A stretch of DNA of 64,000 nucleotides from Marisa cornuarietis (GCA_004794655.1 SMMW01000019.1:1561501-1625500); one strand, 5' to 3'. Shown: positions 35,946-48,432, counted from the first letter of the stretch. A program made the numbers and translations. Notes: generated by a model not told the origin, from the sequence alone.

Positions 35946-38720
35946 TATGAAATGACTCTAGAATAGCGATGCCTTTGCGGAGAGGTAGTTTCAATGGACA
36001 AGAATCTCGCTAGATAAGACAACCATCCAACTAGCTACCTATCCGGCCGGCAGACCAACCCACCAAAGAAAAAAGCAAGTTCTCAAGTCAGTCGACTTAC
36101 TAGCACTGCGATCGTATAAAATCGTGAACTGCGAGAACTTTTCTCAGACAACTGTTTGAAGGAACTGTACGAGCAGCGCTTTTTGCAGTGCGAAATGTTT
36201 ACGTGGGACTGTTGCGTGCGTGTCCACCCAGCAAACCTGTTACCTGACCTCTCTACTTCCGCAGCTTGGAGATCTTCCGGGAATACATTTAGAACTATGG
36301 AAATGTTGATTTTCCTTTGAAATCTTTGGCCTCTTTCATTCCAGAGTTCAGAGAAGCAGGTCGCAACCTGTTGCTTGACATCTTACTGCCCAATCTCACG
36401 ACATAGCACTGATTTTTAGTTCGATATCGCATCACAGTCTTATGTTTTGCTGGCTAGTTTAGACTGCACGTGCAGCGTGGTGTTCCTTCTGCCACAGCGT
36501 GCTCAGTAACTGATGGCGGACAGTGTACTCTTTGACTAAGGTCTGACAGCATACCCCTACGTACTCATACCGTTACGGAAAAAGAACTATATCATGATAT
36601 TTATCATTGTTTTTGAGTAATTTTACAGAAGTGTTTGTTTTGACTTACTAACACTGCTTTTTTACACAACCTGTTTTTTATTTAAACAGAGATCGCTTTT
36701 CAACAAGTTTCAAAATATGAACGTTTAGACTGTTTACAATGGTTATGGGATAATAAACAGACCTTTAAAATCTATTATTTGCAAACTGACATTGAACTAT
36801 TTACTGAGTAAACTGAAGGACATATTGATGCGTCACATTTACGACTAAAATATAGATAAAATGACAAATAAGTTATCTGTACGAGATTGGCTCGTGTAGA
36901 CTGTAGCCAGTAAGATCCGTCTGCTAGTCTTCTTCTGCAGATTTATGACTCTCCATCCTTACTGTTTGTTCCGTGCTTCCTCTTTGTGTCTTCTATGTTT
37001 GTCTTTTGTTATTTGCCTGCATAGTTGTTTCTCCTTCTGTCCTTCGTATTCTGTCCATGTCTTCTTCTTAAGCGCTGAAAGCAGGCTCCTTCGTATAGGT
37101 AGCCTGCCTCGCCATTCTGTAGAGGATTTCTTGACAAACAGATGCAAGACATTCTGTGCAGGACAGGCATTCTGTGGTTGCATCCTCTGTAAAATCTAAA
37201 ACAGCAAATACCTTTTAAAGATAAAAGTTCAATGACAAGAATTATTGAGGGCGTACAGTTTCTTTTATTTCGTCCTTCACATCTCTCTGACAGTTCATCT
37301 AAGGTCATCGTGACAAACCCATCTTCTGACTTCTCTTGGAGGCAAAACCCTCATTTCCACATAAAAGGCAAATATGGCTGCAGAAAGTTAATATTTGGAT
37401 TCAGCCATAATAGGTGCATAGTGACAGAGATGGGGGCTTGATGGGAAGCGGCGGGGGAGCGAATGTTGGGGGGAAGGGGGGTCCAAAGGCATGAGCTGTG
37501 GCCTAATTAGCGCCTGGGAAGGCCTTGCCTGGTTGGCTTAGTAAAATCGATTCACTCGAGCGAACGATGATAATCCTCTTACTGATCCTCCTTCTTGCTT
37601 GTGAGCGGCAAAAAAGCTGACATCGCGGTCGATTGGCTCCTGTCCTGGCCTGTTTGTGTCGCTTGATGGCATTTCCACGCGGACTAGTCGCTTTGTCCCA
37701 GGGAAGTCAGTGAGTATGTACACACGTTTGACTCTCCCAAGAAGTCTATTTCCCCCAAACAACGCCTTCAACAGATAATTATTATTACTGTAAAGGACTA
37801 AGGGAAGGAAGGGAGAGATAAAAAAAACTGAAAGAATAATAGCAACAGTAAACACGCGCACCCACACACACGCACTCTCTCTCTCTCTCTCTTACACTAA
37901 AACATTGTAAATTGTCTCCTCTTTCTCTGTCACGAAAACCAAATGGATTCCAAAATGAGTTTATAAATGCTCTGCCGTTTACTGGAGAAATCAGAGGCTC
38001 AGTGCTGCATGTCCTCCTACTTAAAGTTTTGTTGATGCTTACGAAGAGTCAGACAACAGAGCTATTGAACAAGATGCTCACTTTTATGTCATTTATGCAG
38101 CCTAGAAACTAATGCAGCTAACAGAAGTCTTACTCAAAGATGCATTTTTTGTCTGGGCTCATTTTTCTTTCTATTTCTTTCTTTTTAGTTTTTTTTATTT
38201 ATTAATTGATCTAAAAATTGTTCGTTTATTTCTGTCTTCTCATTTCTACTTCATATTTAATTGTTTGACATTTGTTAGACACACGTAGGTTGTTGAAGGC
38301 GAGATGTTTCCTGCTTTAGCTTACATGTACTCCTTTTATTTATTTATTTATTTATTTGATCGATGACCTATTATGAACAGAATATATACCCAAAAGATCT
38401 AACATTTAACAGCTTTACTCAAAAAAAGTTGAAACATTTGAAATGATCGAATCAATTGAAACGGTTAAGGCACTTTGTTGTCGCGGTTGAGACATCTTTC
38501 CTTGAGCCATCATGAAACAGGATCCAGACAAAGATTGTTTTCGCTAGTGGACACTGGGTAAATGTTGTTGTTGTTTTTTTTTTAAAGTCATGATAAGCGT
38601 TGTATTTCCTTAGTCTCGTACTTGAGGAAAACTCAACATTGACCTTTTTGTTTTTTTACAAAGGGGGTGTCGGTGGCTATGGAATCTGTGGGCATAAAGC
38701 AAATGTTCCCGTCCTTTTAG
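35946..38720. other. Unassigned non-coding sequence
   Basis: No exon or transposon protein is recognised. It contains a CT tract at about 37875-37891 and a (TTTA)n tract at about 38335-38358. Short frames at 36945-37441 and 37538-37867 overlap on both strands and lack domain features. Confidence 0.45.
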
Positions 38721-38722
38721 GT

Positions 38723-38908
38723 ATTACCATAGCAACGGGACTTCAAGGCCGGGAAAAAAGTTAGGTCCGTCGAGCGATCCCCAAAAATCGAAGTGGCCAT
38801 ACTAAACCCTCGGCGGCCGAGCTGTTCCCCCGCGGATTCGATCGCCTCTCAAAGGACTGGCCACGCGCCCTGCGGATCTGTGGCGCTTTCAAACTGTCGC
38901 CTAGCAAC
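38723..38908. promoter_or_regulatory. Pair of RFX X-box-like motifs
   Basis: ATTACCATAGCAAC (38723-38736) and GTCGCCTAGCAAC (38896-38908) both fit the X-box pattern GTNRCC-(0-3)-RGYAAC; the second fits fully and the first has one mismatch at its first base. They lie 160 bp apart in a GC-rich patch. RFX factors bind such sites, often at ciliary gene promoters. No adjacent gene is identified. Confidence 0.35.
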
Positions 38909-39826
38909 GGCGGGGTTTTCCCGTCTCGTAACCTTCATTATCTTGTATGTAATTTACTAGAGAAAACTTCGCTTTTTTTTGTTTCTGCCATGGATTCATT
39001 TGGAGGCTATTTGTAAATTCTTGTGGGGAGGGGGCTACCTTCTTATTTGTTTGAGCCCCTTTCCTAGACAGTTTTTTCTTTTCTTTTCCCCAATTTTTAA
39101 TTTTTCTCAATTTTTCTTTAGTGTTCTATTATGTTAAAGAGGAGGCAGATGGGAGTAGAGATAACTGTGTAATGATGACAATAATTAGCAAAAGATGTGA
39201 CGACGCGTCTGGGGCTAACCGTGATCGGCTGTGTGACGTTTCGTGACGGTGCGTGACACTTTCACATTCTAAATCACTTTGATTTGTGTGGATAGTTCAA
39301 GAAGTGTGTCTGTAACGGAGTCAATATTTTGTTTGTTGATATATCGCTGAATATCTTTTGTGCATGGGTCTGTACCTGTGAAAAGAGTCGCCATTCAATG
39401 GACGGAAGTGCGTTGGTTCCTCCCTGTTTAACGTTCATGACTCTCAAAAGATTCCACGCTCAGCCTCGTCCTGGAGCTGGGCTCGACAGAACAGCAATGG
39501 CATCCATTCGAACGCCACTTTCTTCCGAGTGTCGCTCGAGAGTATTGTCACAAGCGCAAGGAATAATGGGAGATGTTGTTTGTCGATTGGAGGAGGCAAG
39601 CGGAATTAGGCTAATGCACCTACGTTCGAACTGCAACGAGTTTGCATTCGTGTGGCAAGAATTGAGAGGTGGATGCACCGCTTAGACTAATTACCTCGAA
39701 AACTCAAGCATTCTTACTAGGTGCAGATGATGAAAAGCTCTTTTTCTAATGTGGTTTATAACGGTCTGAGGGGATTTCCCGCTACATAATTTAACAATTC
39801 AAAATACCTTGAGAAGAATTTTGCGA

Positions 39827-39830
<4 letters not shown>
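38909..39830. other. Unassigned sequence
   Basis: A plus-strand frame at 39329-39685 (118 codons) has no recognisable domain and no good splice sites. Nothing else is seen. Confidence 0.4.

Positions 39831-39914
<84 letters not shown>
39831..39914. repeat. (GT)42 microsatellite
   Basis: 84 bp of pure GT, the longest perfect dinucleotide tract in the window, able to form Z-DNA in principle. Confidence 0.98.
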
Positions 39915-39915
<1 letters not shown>

Positions 39916-40289
39916 ATTAGACCATCTCAAGGTTTACAAAGAGCCATGTACATACCCGTAATTAATTTTTTATGATTTTAATGGAAGGGGAGAAAGGAGA
40001 GGGACATACTGACAAACGAACTAGCAAACCAACGCATAAATAAATGAAACTCTTTCTCGCTATTCTTCGTCTAGGTGGAAAACATCCTGGTGACATTTTC
40101 CTTCTCTGAATAATGTATGTCTGCACACGGCACTCAACGCGTGGCCTTTCATTTGCAGATGATGAAACGAACAAGTGCAAAGGGCAGATACTAAGCGACT
40201 AACAAAAAATGAATCATTAAAAAGGCAATCAATAAACTAAAGTACAGCTTATCAGGTCGGTCACCGTTTTAATGTAGTAAGGCTCTCTT

Positions 40290-40435
40290 ATAGGACAGCC
40301 GTGGCGATGACGACGCCAGTTTGTCCAGACGGAATGACATCACTTCGGGTGGCGGTTACTGCTCAAGCAAACAGTCCGCGGGGCGATTTCACCTCTTTAC
40401 CTGAAACGCTCTCGATTAACTAGCTGTAAATCCAG
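40290..40435 (+). other. Possible untranslated exon ending at a CAG/GTGAGC donor
   Basis: A CpG-richer segment ends at 40435 with CAG followed by GTGAGC, close to the ideal donor. TGACGTCA follows at 40442-40449. It lies 1.2 kb before the RGS coding exon, whose left edge looks like an acceptor (CTAG just before the ATG). It could be the 5' untranslated exon of that gene. The start is only a guess and there is no direct evidence of transcription. Confidence 0.22.
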
Positions 40436-40640
40436 GTGAGCTGACGTCAGTGCTTTGAGCTCAAAGGAGGTGAGGCTGTGAGATGCTGGCTTTTCGATTA
40501 GCATCATATTGGGTTAGCTCACCTTTCATTATCTTCACGCGTTCAGCTTTAACGTCATCCATAATTTTTTTCATTTTAAAAGTATACTTTTTAAAGGTCA
40601 TCTACAATCACCAAGGCATACAAACCTGTAACTGCTGACA

Positions 40641-40990
40641 TTTTTTTTTTGGGGGGGGGGATTTGCTTCTGCTGCTTTTTGTTCCTTAGTTTTTTTGTTT
40701 GTTTGCTTTTTTTGTTTCTATTTGATTTTTGCTTACTTTTTGGTCGTTTGAGGTTATGGTTGTCTAGTTTTATTTTGTTTTATTTTGTTTTTGGTTGATG
40801 ATTTTTTATTTGCTTGGTTTGCTTTTTTGTTTTGTTTGTTGACTTTTTTGTTCTTTCTTAAGCTTTGTTCGTTTGTTTATTTGTTTTTTGTTTTGATTTG
40901 TTACTCTCTTGTCTGCTTCATTCTTTTCACGTTGTTGATTCTTTTTTATTTATCCTCTTATCTATCTTTTTATTCAATCTTCTGCCTTTT
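40641..40990. repeat. T-rich/TTTG low-complexity block opening with T10G10
   Basis: Exactly ten T then ten G at 40641-40660, followed by about 330 bp of T-rich sequence with TTTG and TTTTG phrases. It yields a Phe/Leu-rich shadow frame on the plus strand, which I do not call a gene. Confidence 0.8.
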
Positions 40991-41334
40991 TGCTTTTATT
41001 CTTAGTGATCAACGTTTTATTACAAGTAAATATAATATATCAGTAAAATATAACGTAGCATCTGTTAAAATCAACGACTAGAATCTGAATCTGGGTGCAC
41101 GTTTAACATCTGGTATGAATCAAGATAGTCACAGTAAAGAAAAAAAAGAGAGAGACGGTAACTTAAAAATAGTTACGTCGTATGAGCATGTCTATACATG
41201 TTTCAGGGTAGTCTTTTGAATGAGAGTGATAGACTAAGCAGTAGCAGCAGTTGCCGATGCTCTCTCAGGAGAGGCGGAAACAGCAATTTAAATGCACATC
41301 GTAAACGAAGAAGCAAGCAACAAAAATAAAGAAA

Positions 41335-41430
41335 TCAAGTAAAAGAGACAGAAAAACAAACAAACAAACAAACAAAAACAGGCAGACAGACAAAAAGAAA
41401 GAAAGAAACAAACAAACAAACAAAACTAGT
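41335..41430. repeat. (AAAC)n/(AAAG) low-complexity tract
   Basis: Runs of CAAA units, complementary in sense to the TTTG-rich block about 400 bp upstream. Confidence 0.85.
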
Positions 41431-41549
41431 ATGTGTGAGAATGCAATCATTCGTGATGGGTATGACAGGTAGCATAGGTATGGCCTGATCAGTAGCAAGC
41501 ACCTTCTGTTTGCAGATGAATAAGGTGCGATAGTGATGATGATACGACG

Positions 41550-41603
41550 ATCGTGACAACGACGACGACGACGACGATGATGATGTTGATAATGATGATG
41601 ATG

Positions 41604-41642
<39 letters not shown>
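41550..41642. repeat. (GAC)n(GAT)n(TTA)n triplet tract abutting the RGS exon
   Basis: GAC units pass into GATGAT and then about 12 TTA units, ending six bases before the ATG of the RGS exon. The T-rich end could serve as a poor polypyrimidine tract for an acceptor at 41647-41648. Confidence 0.9.
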
Positions 41643-41644
<2 letters not shown>

Positions 41645-41648
41645 CTAG

Positions 41649-41839
41649 ATGAGCGCCGCCACAGTGCTGCGCCGCCAGTCCTCCACGTCCAACGAGAATG
41701 ACGTGAGGATGAGGAACAGCCGGGGCGGCACGGGACCAGGTCAAGGTCCAGGGCAGAGTCAAGGTCAAATGCTCGACTCACCGCCCTCTTCCCCATCCCA
41801 GCCCACGGACCGCGGTGCGCGCGTGTGCTGCTTCTGCTG
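41649..41839 (+). CDS. RGS protein, RZ subfamily (RGS17/19/20-like): N-terminal coding exon
   Basis: It encodes the N-terminus of a regulator of G-protein signalling of the RZ group. Members speed GTP hydrolysis on Galpha-z/i subunits and are held at membranes by palmitoylation of an N-terminal cysteine string. The exon gives 63 codons plus two bases. Visible blocks are LRRQSST (RRQS fits a PKA site, Ser11), a Gly/Pro/Gln linker (28-41), SPPSSPSQP (two Ser-Pro sites at 44 and 48) and ARVCCFC at the end, as in vertebrate RZ proteins, where CCFCW opens the string. It ends at CTG followed by GTGAGTGAC, a strong donor (GT at 41840); reading through gives Trp then a stop. An in-frame TAG lies directly before the ATG. 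The same TAG forms a possible acceptor, so an untranslated exon may precede it. The start context is weak (T at -3). The donor phase (two bases) matches the exon at 59914. The RGS domain is not here, so the call rests on the cysteine motif and exon layout. Confidence 0.68.
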
Positions 41840-41844
41840 GTGAG

Positions 41845-42366
41845 TGACGTCACTTCTGTCTTTGTACACGGCCATGTCTCGCCGGATGCTCTACACGTTT
41901 GTTAATATATAGCTCGTATCATAACACGTAGAGTTCTAGTGTTGTGCTCTCCACCCCTCTACTGCTTTTCCCGAGAATGACTACAAAAATCATAATTTAC
42001 AGAAAGAGGCCAAAATCGTGACGTCACGCTTGTACAAAAATACGCCTGATTAAAGTATAATGTAAACTCCCCGAAGTGGCTGAGGCCTTCACAGCGCAGA
42101 CGTATCCATGTACAGTCTCCTTTTGTGTGTGATAATTTTTGCACGCATGTATCTCGAGAATGAAATGATTTACCCAGATTAAAAAAGCAATATCGTGTCA
42201 CGTTTTACCCAATGATCAAGAAAATATGTTGCTCCCAACTAGACCTTTAAAACTATGGCGCTTGTATTTATGGTTTCCAACTTAATGGCTTCTTGGCCAG
42301 CCTTTATTCTCCCTTAACGAGTGTTTTGTTTTTTAAATTTAAATTTCTTTAGATTTTCGTTGTGTC

Positions 42367-42415
<49 letters not shown>

Positions 42416-42993
42416 CTTCTCATCTTCTTTTCTTTCGGGCTCGTACCTGCTTACACACCTGCTTACACAATGGCCGCTTTGACGTGATAAAGCTTGAGTT
42501 GCTGACGCGGCATAAAGTGCCATTTGTCCTACACTTTCTCTGGCTAACGATTCCTCCATATCTGTTTCACCGCCTCCTCTTCTAAGTAAACAGGCCTCTA
42601 AATCGGTAGGCCTACGTTGTATTACAAAACTCAAAAGCTACAGAATGAGTAAGTCTGTATTTCTTCCTGTTAAAAAAATTGTGTACAAGAAGGTTGGAAA
42701 ATAATGGAAAGTGGTAATGGAGTTGCAAGAAGTCTTTTATGTACTAAATAATCTATACACTTTAGCGTATGTTAACCCTGAGTGAGGAAGGGGATGGCAA
42801 ATCGGGGGAGTTGATCAAAAAGTGCCTCCATCTAGCGGTGATTGTTACACTGCATTGTTGACGAGTAGCGAATTCAATCCTGACATCCTGAAATACCATC
42901 TTCAGAAGGTTACTTTCTCAAGAACATTCGGTCATACTAGAGCAAGGGCAATAAATCCTCTATAAAGTTTGAACTATTTTCTGTGTGACGTCA
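41845..42993. promoter_or_regulatory. Three CRE-type TGACGTCA palindromes after the RGS exon
   Basis: Exact TGACGTCA at 41845-41852 (starting at intron base 6), 42019-42026 and 42986-42993, with a fourth at 40442-40449 upstream. CREB/ATF proteins bind this sequence. Clustering around the exon suggests a possible regulatory role, but see the window-wide excess in the findings. Confidence 0.35.
42370..42411. repeat. (CT)n microsatellite
   Basis: About 21 CT units. Confidence 0.97.
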
Positions 42994-45900
42994 CTTTGGA
43001 TGAACAACTGCGCGACTGGGCTGAGGACAAGCGAACAGCTTTGCATCTCTCTGTTAAATAATAGACGATGACACAGAGGTCATGTTTGACACACGGCATA
43101 TGTTTAGAGATGGCCAGCAAAATCCTCTAAGGGAACTCAAGACCCGTAGTCTTCATGTTTTCATTTCTACTCTTCCTTCATTCCTCATTAACTCTGATAA
43201 TAACGAGTGTTAGTTTATTCAGGAGACGGGAGGAAACTTGTGTTTGTCGTTAATAAAGGCAGGTATCATCAGGCAAAGCAAGAGCGCAGATGAAATATTG
43301 TGAACGTTAGGTATTACAACAATTACCCGCTTTTAGTTTTGACAGATGAAGATCAAAGTCATGACACTTCACGGGTGCCCGATGTGCAAAGTTTCATGTA
43401 GAACTTCTTTCTTTGCTGCATCCAAGACCACAAAAAGGTGTTTGAGACTTAATCTCTAAATACCCTGACGGAACTAAGTCGTTAATGAACTACAGTCGAA
43501 AAGTGTTCGAATATGATGGGCCCAGACAGGGGTAGGGGGAATGTGAGGGAGGAATATGTGTCCAACAAGCAAGCATGTGTGGCGTCATTAAAGCACGTGG
43601 ACCTTCTGTAGTGACATTTTCAGTGGGCCTCCTGCATAGTCTACACTTCCTCTTTTCCGCCATGCACTCAGATAATGATGAATGACGATAGCTTAAACAC
43701 GGACGACAAGACAAATACCAAATCATGGTCTTAAGGGACGCTGAAAAAAAGTAGAGAGGAAGTAGCAAAAGAGAGAAAGAGAGAGAAAAAAAGAGGAAGA
43801 TCCGGATTGAACCAATCGGATCTTTTCCTGTAGTAATTAGGTCATATTTTGCCACCGAGGTTGTTCTGCGCCTATCATCCATGCGCCAGCGGAAGTGGCT
43901 GGCTGCGTGATGGCTGGCTAATTCGATCTGTGGACCAGTTCCTTCACATCTTGGCCATAACGTCTCTGTCTCTCGTGCTGTCATCTGCGCACGACCCCAG
44001 GGATAGTCGATTTCATTCATGCGCGCACCGCCTCCTCCAAACACGCCGCATCAGCAGCATTGACGCAACTGGCAAAAGGGAAGCCGGATTCACAAACACG
44101 TTTTTTTTTTCTTGGCATGTTCAAAAAACATTTCTCAGAATTATCTTTAATATGTTCTTTGCAACCGTGCTAGGGCTGTAATCTGTAGGTTATGTCATTT
44201 TTTTATAGACAATTACAGCCATAGCCGGACGTGACCATGTCATTGTTTTGTTTGAAAAGGAAAGTGCTTCCACCTCACGGTAATTTCGCACAGTGATGGG
44301 GGACTATGGGGGAGTCGGGTGGTAGGTCAGAGGAGTGAAGGGGATTAGGGGAGGTGTGTAAGGGGGTCATGGCTCCGTGAGGTCACAAGTGTTGGTTACT
44401 GTTGATGATGCACTCTTAGGGTCCAGAAGGCCTGTCAAGTACACACACACACACACACACACAGAAGCACACGCTCACTACCTCTCTCTTTCTATATATA
44501 TAAAGAAATACATTCCAGTGCGTACACTATATATATATATAAACATGTATGCAGACAAATCTGTACAAAGAAGTCTACACAAATATCTATAAACTGAATG
44601 GCGCCAAACCAATTAAACTAGTTGAGTCTAGTCGCACTATGTGAATCGGGCTTTTTAGACTTGGATTGTCATAGACTTTGATTCTTCTGCATAAAAAACA
44701 TTGTTATATGCCAATGTTTTCATAAACAAAGACATGAGAAACACTGGATTTTCAACTAAAGCTCTCTTCCAGATATTTGTTAAAAACCCTGACGACTTTT
44801 GTCTTACGTTATAACGAAAATATCTACTCATGGTGAGCAATTTGAGAAGCAGAGGTACACGATTCTTCCTTGTATAAACATGTTAATAGCTTTTTTAAGA
44901 GGTTGTTGATTATACAAAAAAAATCCATAGAACCGTGGGCATTTATAAAATACGATTGTGTATGCAGGTTCTAAAGACTTGAAACCCTGGTTGCATTTTA
45001 ACAAAAGCTGACGACTGACACAGGAAAGTGTTTTGCCGACTGAGCACCTGGTTTTTTGGGTCGTTTCTTTGTCGGGCACCGAATTATAGGGCATTTTGCC
45101 AGCAAAAACATTTCCGCATCTTTAACCTGTTTTTCGGATTCTCCACACGAAAATTAGGGCAGATGGTTTGCAGGGTTCTGACTGCTTCATTTATTCCATG
45201 CTCCCATCATCACCTCCTTCCACATCCGTGCTTGGAATCTTCGGTTCATACGCACTCACCACTCACCTCCCACCTCACACGAAGTTATTTGCGTTTCTGG
45301 TTTTATCGCTGTTCTGGTCTTTGATCCTACATAAATAGTTCCGTCCATACAGACCCACTCCTAGCTCCAGATGTATTTCTGCCTTTTTCAGTCCATGTGA
45401 GAGGCAGAGATAAAAAAAATGTATTTGATGTGGGTGGTTGCAACATCCAGATCAGCGATTTGTTTTAATAAAACCACTTTCAGCTGCCCACATCTGACTT
45501 GATGGACCTGAATTTTGTTGTGCAATTTAGCAACATGTTCGGCCAGTAGTCGAAAGGACATAAAGATCAATGTCTTTGGAGTTGAAGGACTGGCTGATGA
45601 CCGCCAGAACCTTAATCTGTTGGTAATCACAAAACTCCACAACTTACCTTGTCACGGTCACAAATCAGCGCAGTGGATGAAAACCTGTGGCCGATTGCAG
45701 AGAACACCGCTAGGATGCTAGGAGCATAACCAAGGGCTAACAGTCATCCAAACAGACTAGTTTGCTAGCATTTTAGCTGTGTGCTACAGGTTAGTCAGGT
45801 ACTTTGCGGCTAGCGCGTTCTCTGCACCAGAGTACCTCCCAAACACACACACACACACACACGGCAACAGGCGCGTGCCTTTATCACTCTTTCCTTGTCA

Positions 45901-46746
45901 CGTGTGTGTGCACACACAGTGTATACTCAGCAGCAGTATATACTTACCACACCTCATATCAATTTTATGTTGGTATTATCAGTCTAGCTTGTGTCAGCCT
46001 AGCTGGCTTCGGCAATCGGCGTAGACTGCTTCGATTATCAACGTAGTTTGTGTTTGGTACGTCTCACCCCAGCTGTGCCCTTCAACACATTTATTCAGCA
46101 AGAACGACACACCTACCGTGGCACTTGATTGCCGTGTAATGTTTGTGAAAATATTTTTGTTCATACCGTTTTTCTTGCCTTTTGTTGCGCTTTACAATGC
46201 GCACTTTGAAAGGAATATTTTTTATTTTCAGAGCTGTTCTTTTTGGAGGATTTCTTCAAAAACACGATTGTTTTCCAGGCATAACAAACACAGGATTCAA
46301 ACATTTACGATATTCAAATTCCTTTTAATGAAAAACATGCTTTCATAACCGCTTTGTACTTCTCTGGGGTTTGACAGCGAAACCTATTCGTTCCATTTGA
46401 TGTCTCTTAGATTTTTTTTATTCTTGGTTACCTCACAAACTTGCTTAAATTAGAGCAGAACTTGACTGTGTTCCTAAAAAAAAAAACAGTTGTTGCAGTT
46501 ACTGTGATTTAAACCTAACGTGCTTGTTTGTCTGTATGAAATTAGAGACACGACAAGCTTGTGCTTTTCAACACAGTTGATCATCTGAGTACATGTTTTA
46601 TGGTTCGCAACATGAGCTGGTTATTTCGGCTGTAGTCTGGCGGGATCTAGCACATGGTGTGACGTCCAATATATATCAATGCTTTGACTCGTCCAAACAT
46701 CCATCGAAGCAGAAAAAATGCATTCTGTTCGTAATTGTTTTGGTCG

Positions 46747-46750
<4 letters not shown>
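42994..46750. other. Intronic sequence without recognised features
   Basis: Small CA tracts lie at about 44440-44461 and 45843-45861. Long frames at 43490-44044 (minus) and 43849-44181 (plus) overlap each other and show no known domain or splice support. Nothing else is recognised. Confidence 0.4.

Positions 46751-46806
<56 letters not shown>
46751..46806. repeat. (GT)28 microsatellite
   Basis: A clean run of 28 GT units. Confidence 0.98.
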
Positions 46807-46807
<1 letters not shown>

Positions 46808-48046
46808 CTCACGACCCACCACCAACAAGCCTGCGTTCTCTTCGACTGCCAGCAAATAAACAAGGTGAAGGCCGGGTGCCGACAGTTTATGTGACATCAT
46901 TAAGAAAATGGCTGGCTCAACGTTGGCGCTCGGTCAGTGAATGGCGTAAGCACCATGACGTCTGTGAAGGCTTAGATGGGAAAACATATGAGGCCTCGCT
47001 GTGACGCCAGCAACACCTGTGTGCTGTGGGCTACTTCGAGGGTTGGAGAGGAAAATACCTCGACGCTTTGACAAACGTTGTAAGGACCATGACAATCCTT
47101 TTTTTGTTTTTTTTTTTTTGTTTTTTTGCGATGACATCTGGGAAGAGGGGTTTGGGTTGGGGTTGGATGTCCAAGTCGAACCTGTGACCTCAAATCTACT
47201 TGGTACTGCGGGCCGCTCGCCTCGCAGAAAAGATGATGACATTATTTCTAATGTGCAGGCTTTCTGCAACGCGGCAAGACAGATTATTGACCGCTTGTCG
47301 CGAAAACAGACTAGGATGACGTCCCCTTGCCTACTGCCAGCGTTGAATAATGAAGGCAAGCTGGTGTGAGACAACACGTGCGCGCGTGCGAGTGAGCGAG
47401 AGAGAGAGAGCAGCTGTGAGAAGATGCGGATGCGAGAAGAGAGAGAGAGCGCAAGCGAGCGAGCGAACTAACGAGGTATAGAGAGAGAGAGGAAAAAGGG
47501 GAGGCGAGGACTATGTTGATGAGTAGTCGATTCCGTTAGCCATCGAAGGCAGTAGGCAGGCAAAGGATTGTTATTCCTTCGTCTTCGTCGACTGCGGCGA
47601 CCTCTTTGTGGACAAAGACCGTCCAGTTTTTTTTCTGTCTGTGGCGGATGTCCAGCAAGTAGCAGCCTGGCTTTGGCCTGAGCTCTGTCGTCACAGCAAC
47701 CGGCCAACGACTCGCCGCAGGGCCAGCGGCATCCATGCTCTCCCTTGGCACCCGGTTTCTTCTGCCTGTGTACAAGGCGCCTCCTCGCACAAGCCGAGGC
47801 GACAGGCCCTGGCTGTGGCTGACAACACGCAACTGTCACTCTGTGGCAGCGGATGAGAGCTGCAGGAAGTGTCATGTCCTCTTCAGACTAGGTCTGTATC
47901 CTTCATTTTTCCAAATAACTCTTCCCGAAGAATAAGGTTGAACGATCAAGAGGCTACGCCACTTCTCCTTCTGGATAAACAAGAAGGAACGCAGAGTAAA
48001 GCGTCCTGCCTGGCTGCGTTCGCCCTTGATCACTGGATGTTTGAAT
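46807..48046. other. Intronic, partly GC-rich sequence, no firm gene
   Basis: A T run lies at about 47100-47127 and a GA-rich run at 47398-47495. The GC-rich patch 47530-47880 is open in several frames on both strands. The most protein-like is the minus-strand frame ending near 47536 (with YLLDIRHRQKKNWTVFVHKE), but I recognise no family and do not call it. Confidence 0.35.
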
Positions 48047-48145
48047 CGTTGACCTGGTTTGCTACACATTGGTATCTAAGTGCGAATGTTAAAAACGTTG
48101 ACCTGGTTTTCTACAGATTGGTATCTAAATACGGATGTTTCGTGT
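48047..48145. repeat. 49-bp tandem duplication
   Basis: CGTTGACCTGGTTT, then CTACA and ATTGGTATCTAA, occur at 48047 and again at 48096 with a few substitutions. Confidence 0.9.
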
Positions 48146-48401
48146 CGCTCCTCGACTCTGGCCTGCCGTCGCGAAGACTTGTAGCTGAAGGAGCACTGTC
48201 ATATTGATTGGTGTGTGTGTGTGTGTGTTTGTGTGAGAGTTGGAGGCAGTGCTAGTTTGTGAGTTTCTTCTCAAGAAAAGGAGGAATACATACTCTGTGT
48301 TCGTGGCAGTGACCCAGATATCAGGTTTGCGACATCTTTGTGGCTGTACTTTCTATTTCTTGTGGCAAGGAGCTCATTTGTTGAGGATACGTGCAAACAC
48401 A

Positions 48402-48432
48402 CACACACACACACACACGCGCGCGCACGCAC
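48402..48432. repeat. (CA)n(CG)n microsatellite
   Basis: CA units pass into GCGCGC and CACGCACG. A similar GT tract lies at about 48210-48232. Confidence 0.9.

Noticed and set aside
39329..39685. 118-codon plus-strand frame upstream of the RGS exon
   Set aside because: No domain, no good donor at the end, and composition like non-coding DNA.
40785..41081. 98-codon Phe/Leu-rich frame that looks like membrane segments
   Set aside because: It is the translation of a T-rich low-complexity block with TTTG repeats, not a protein gene.
43490..44181. Long overlapping frames, 184 codons minus and 110 codons plus
   Set aside because: They cover the same bases on opposite strands, have no recognisable domain or splice sites, and include simple sequence (AGAGAGAAAG run).
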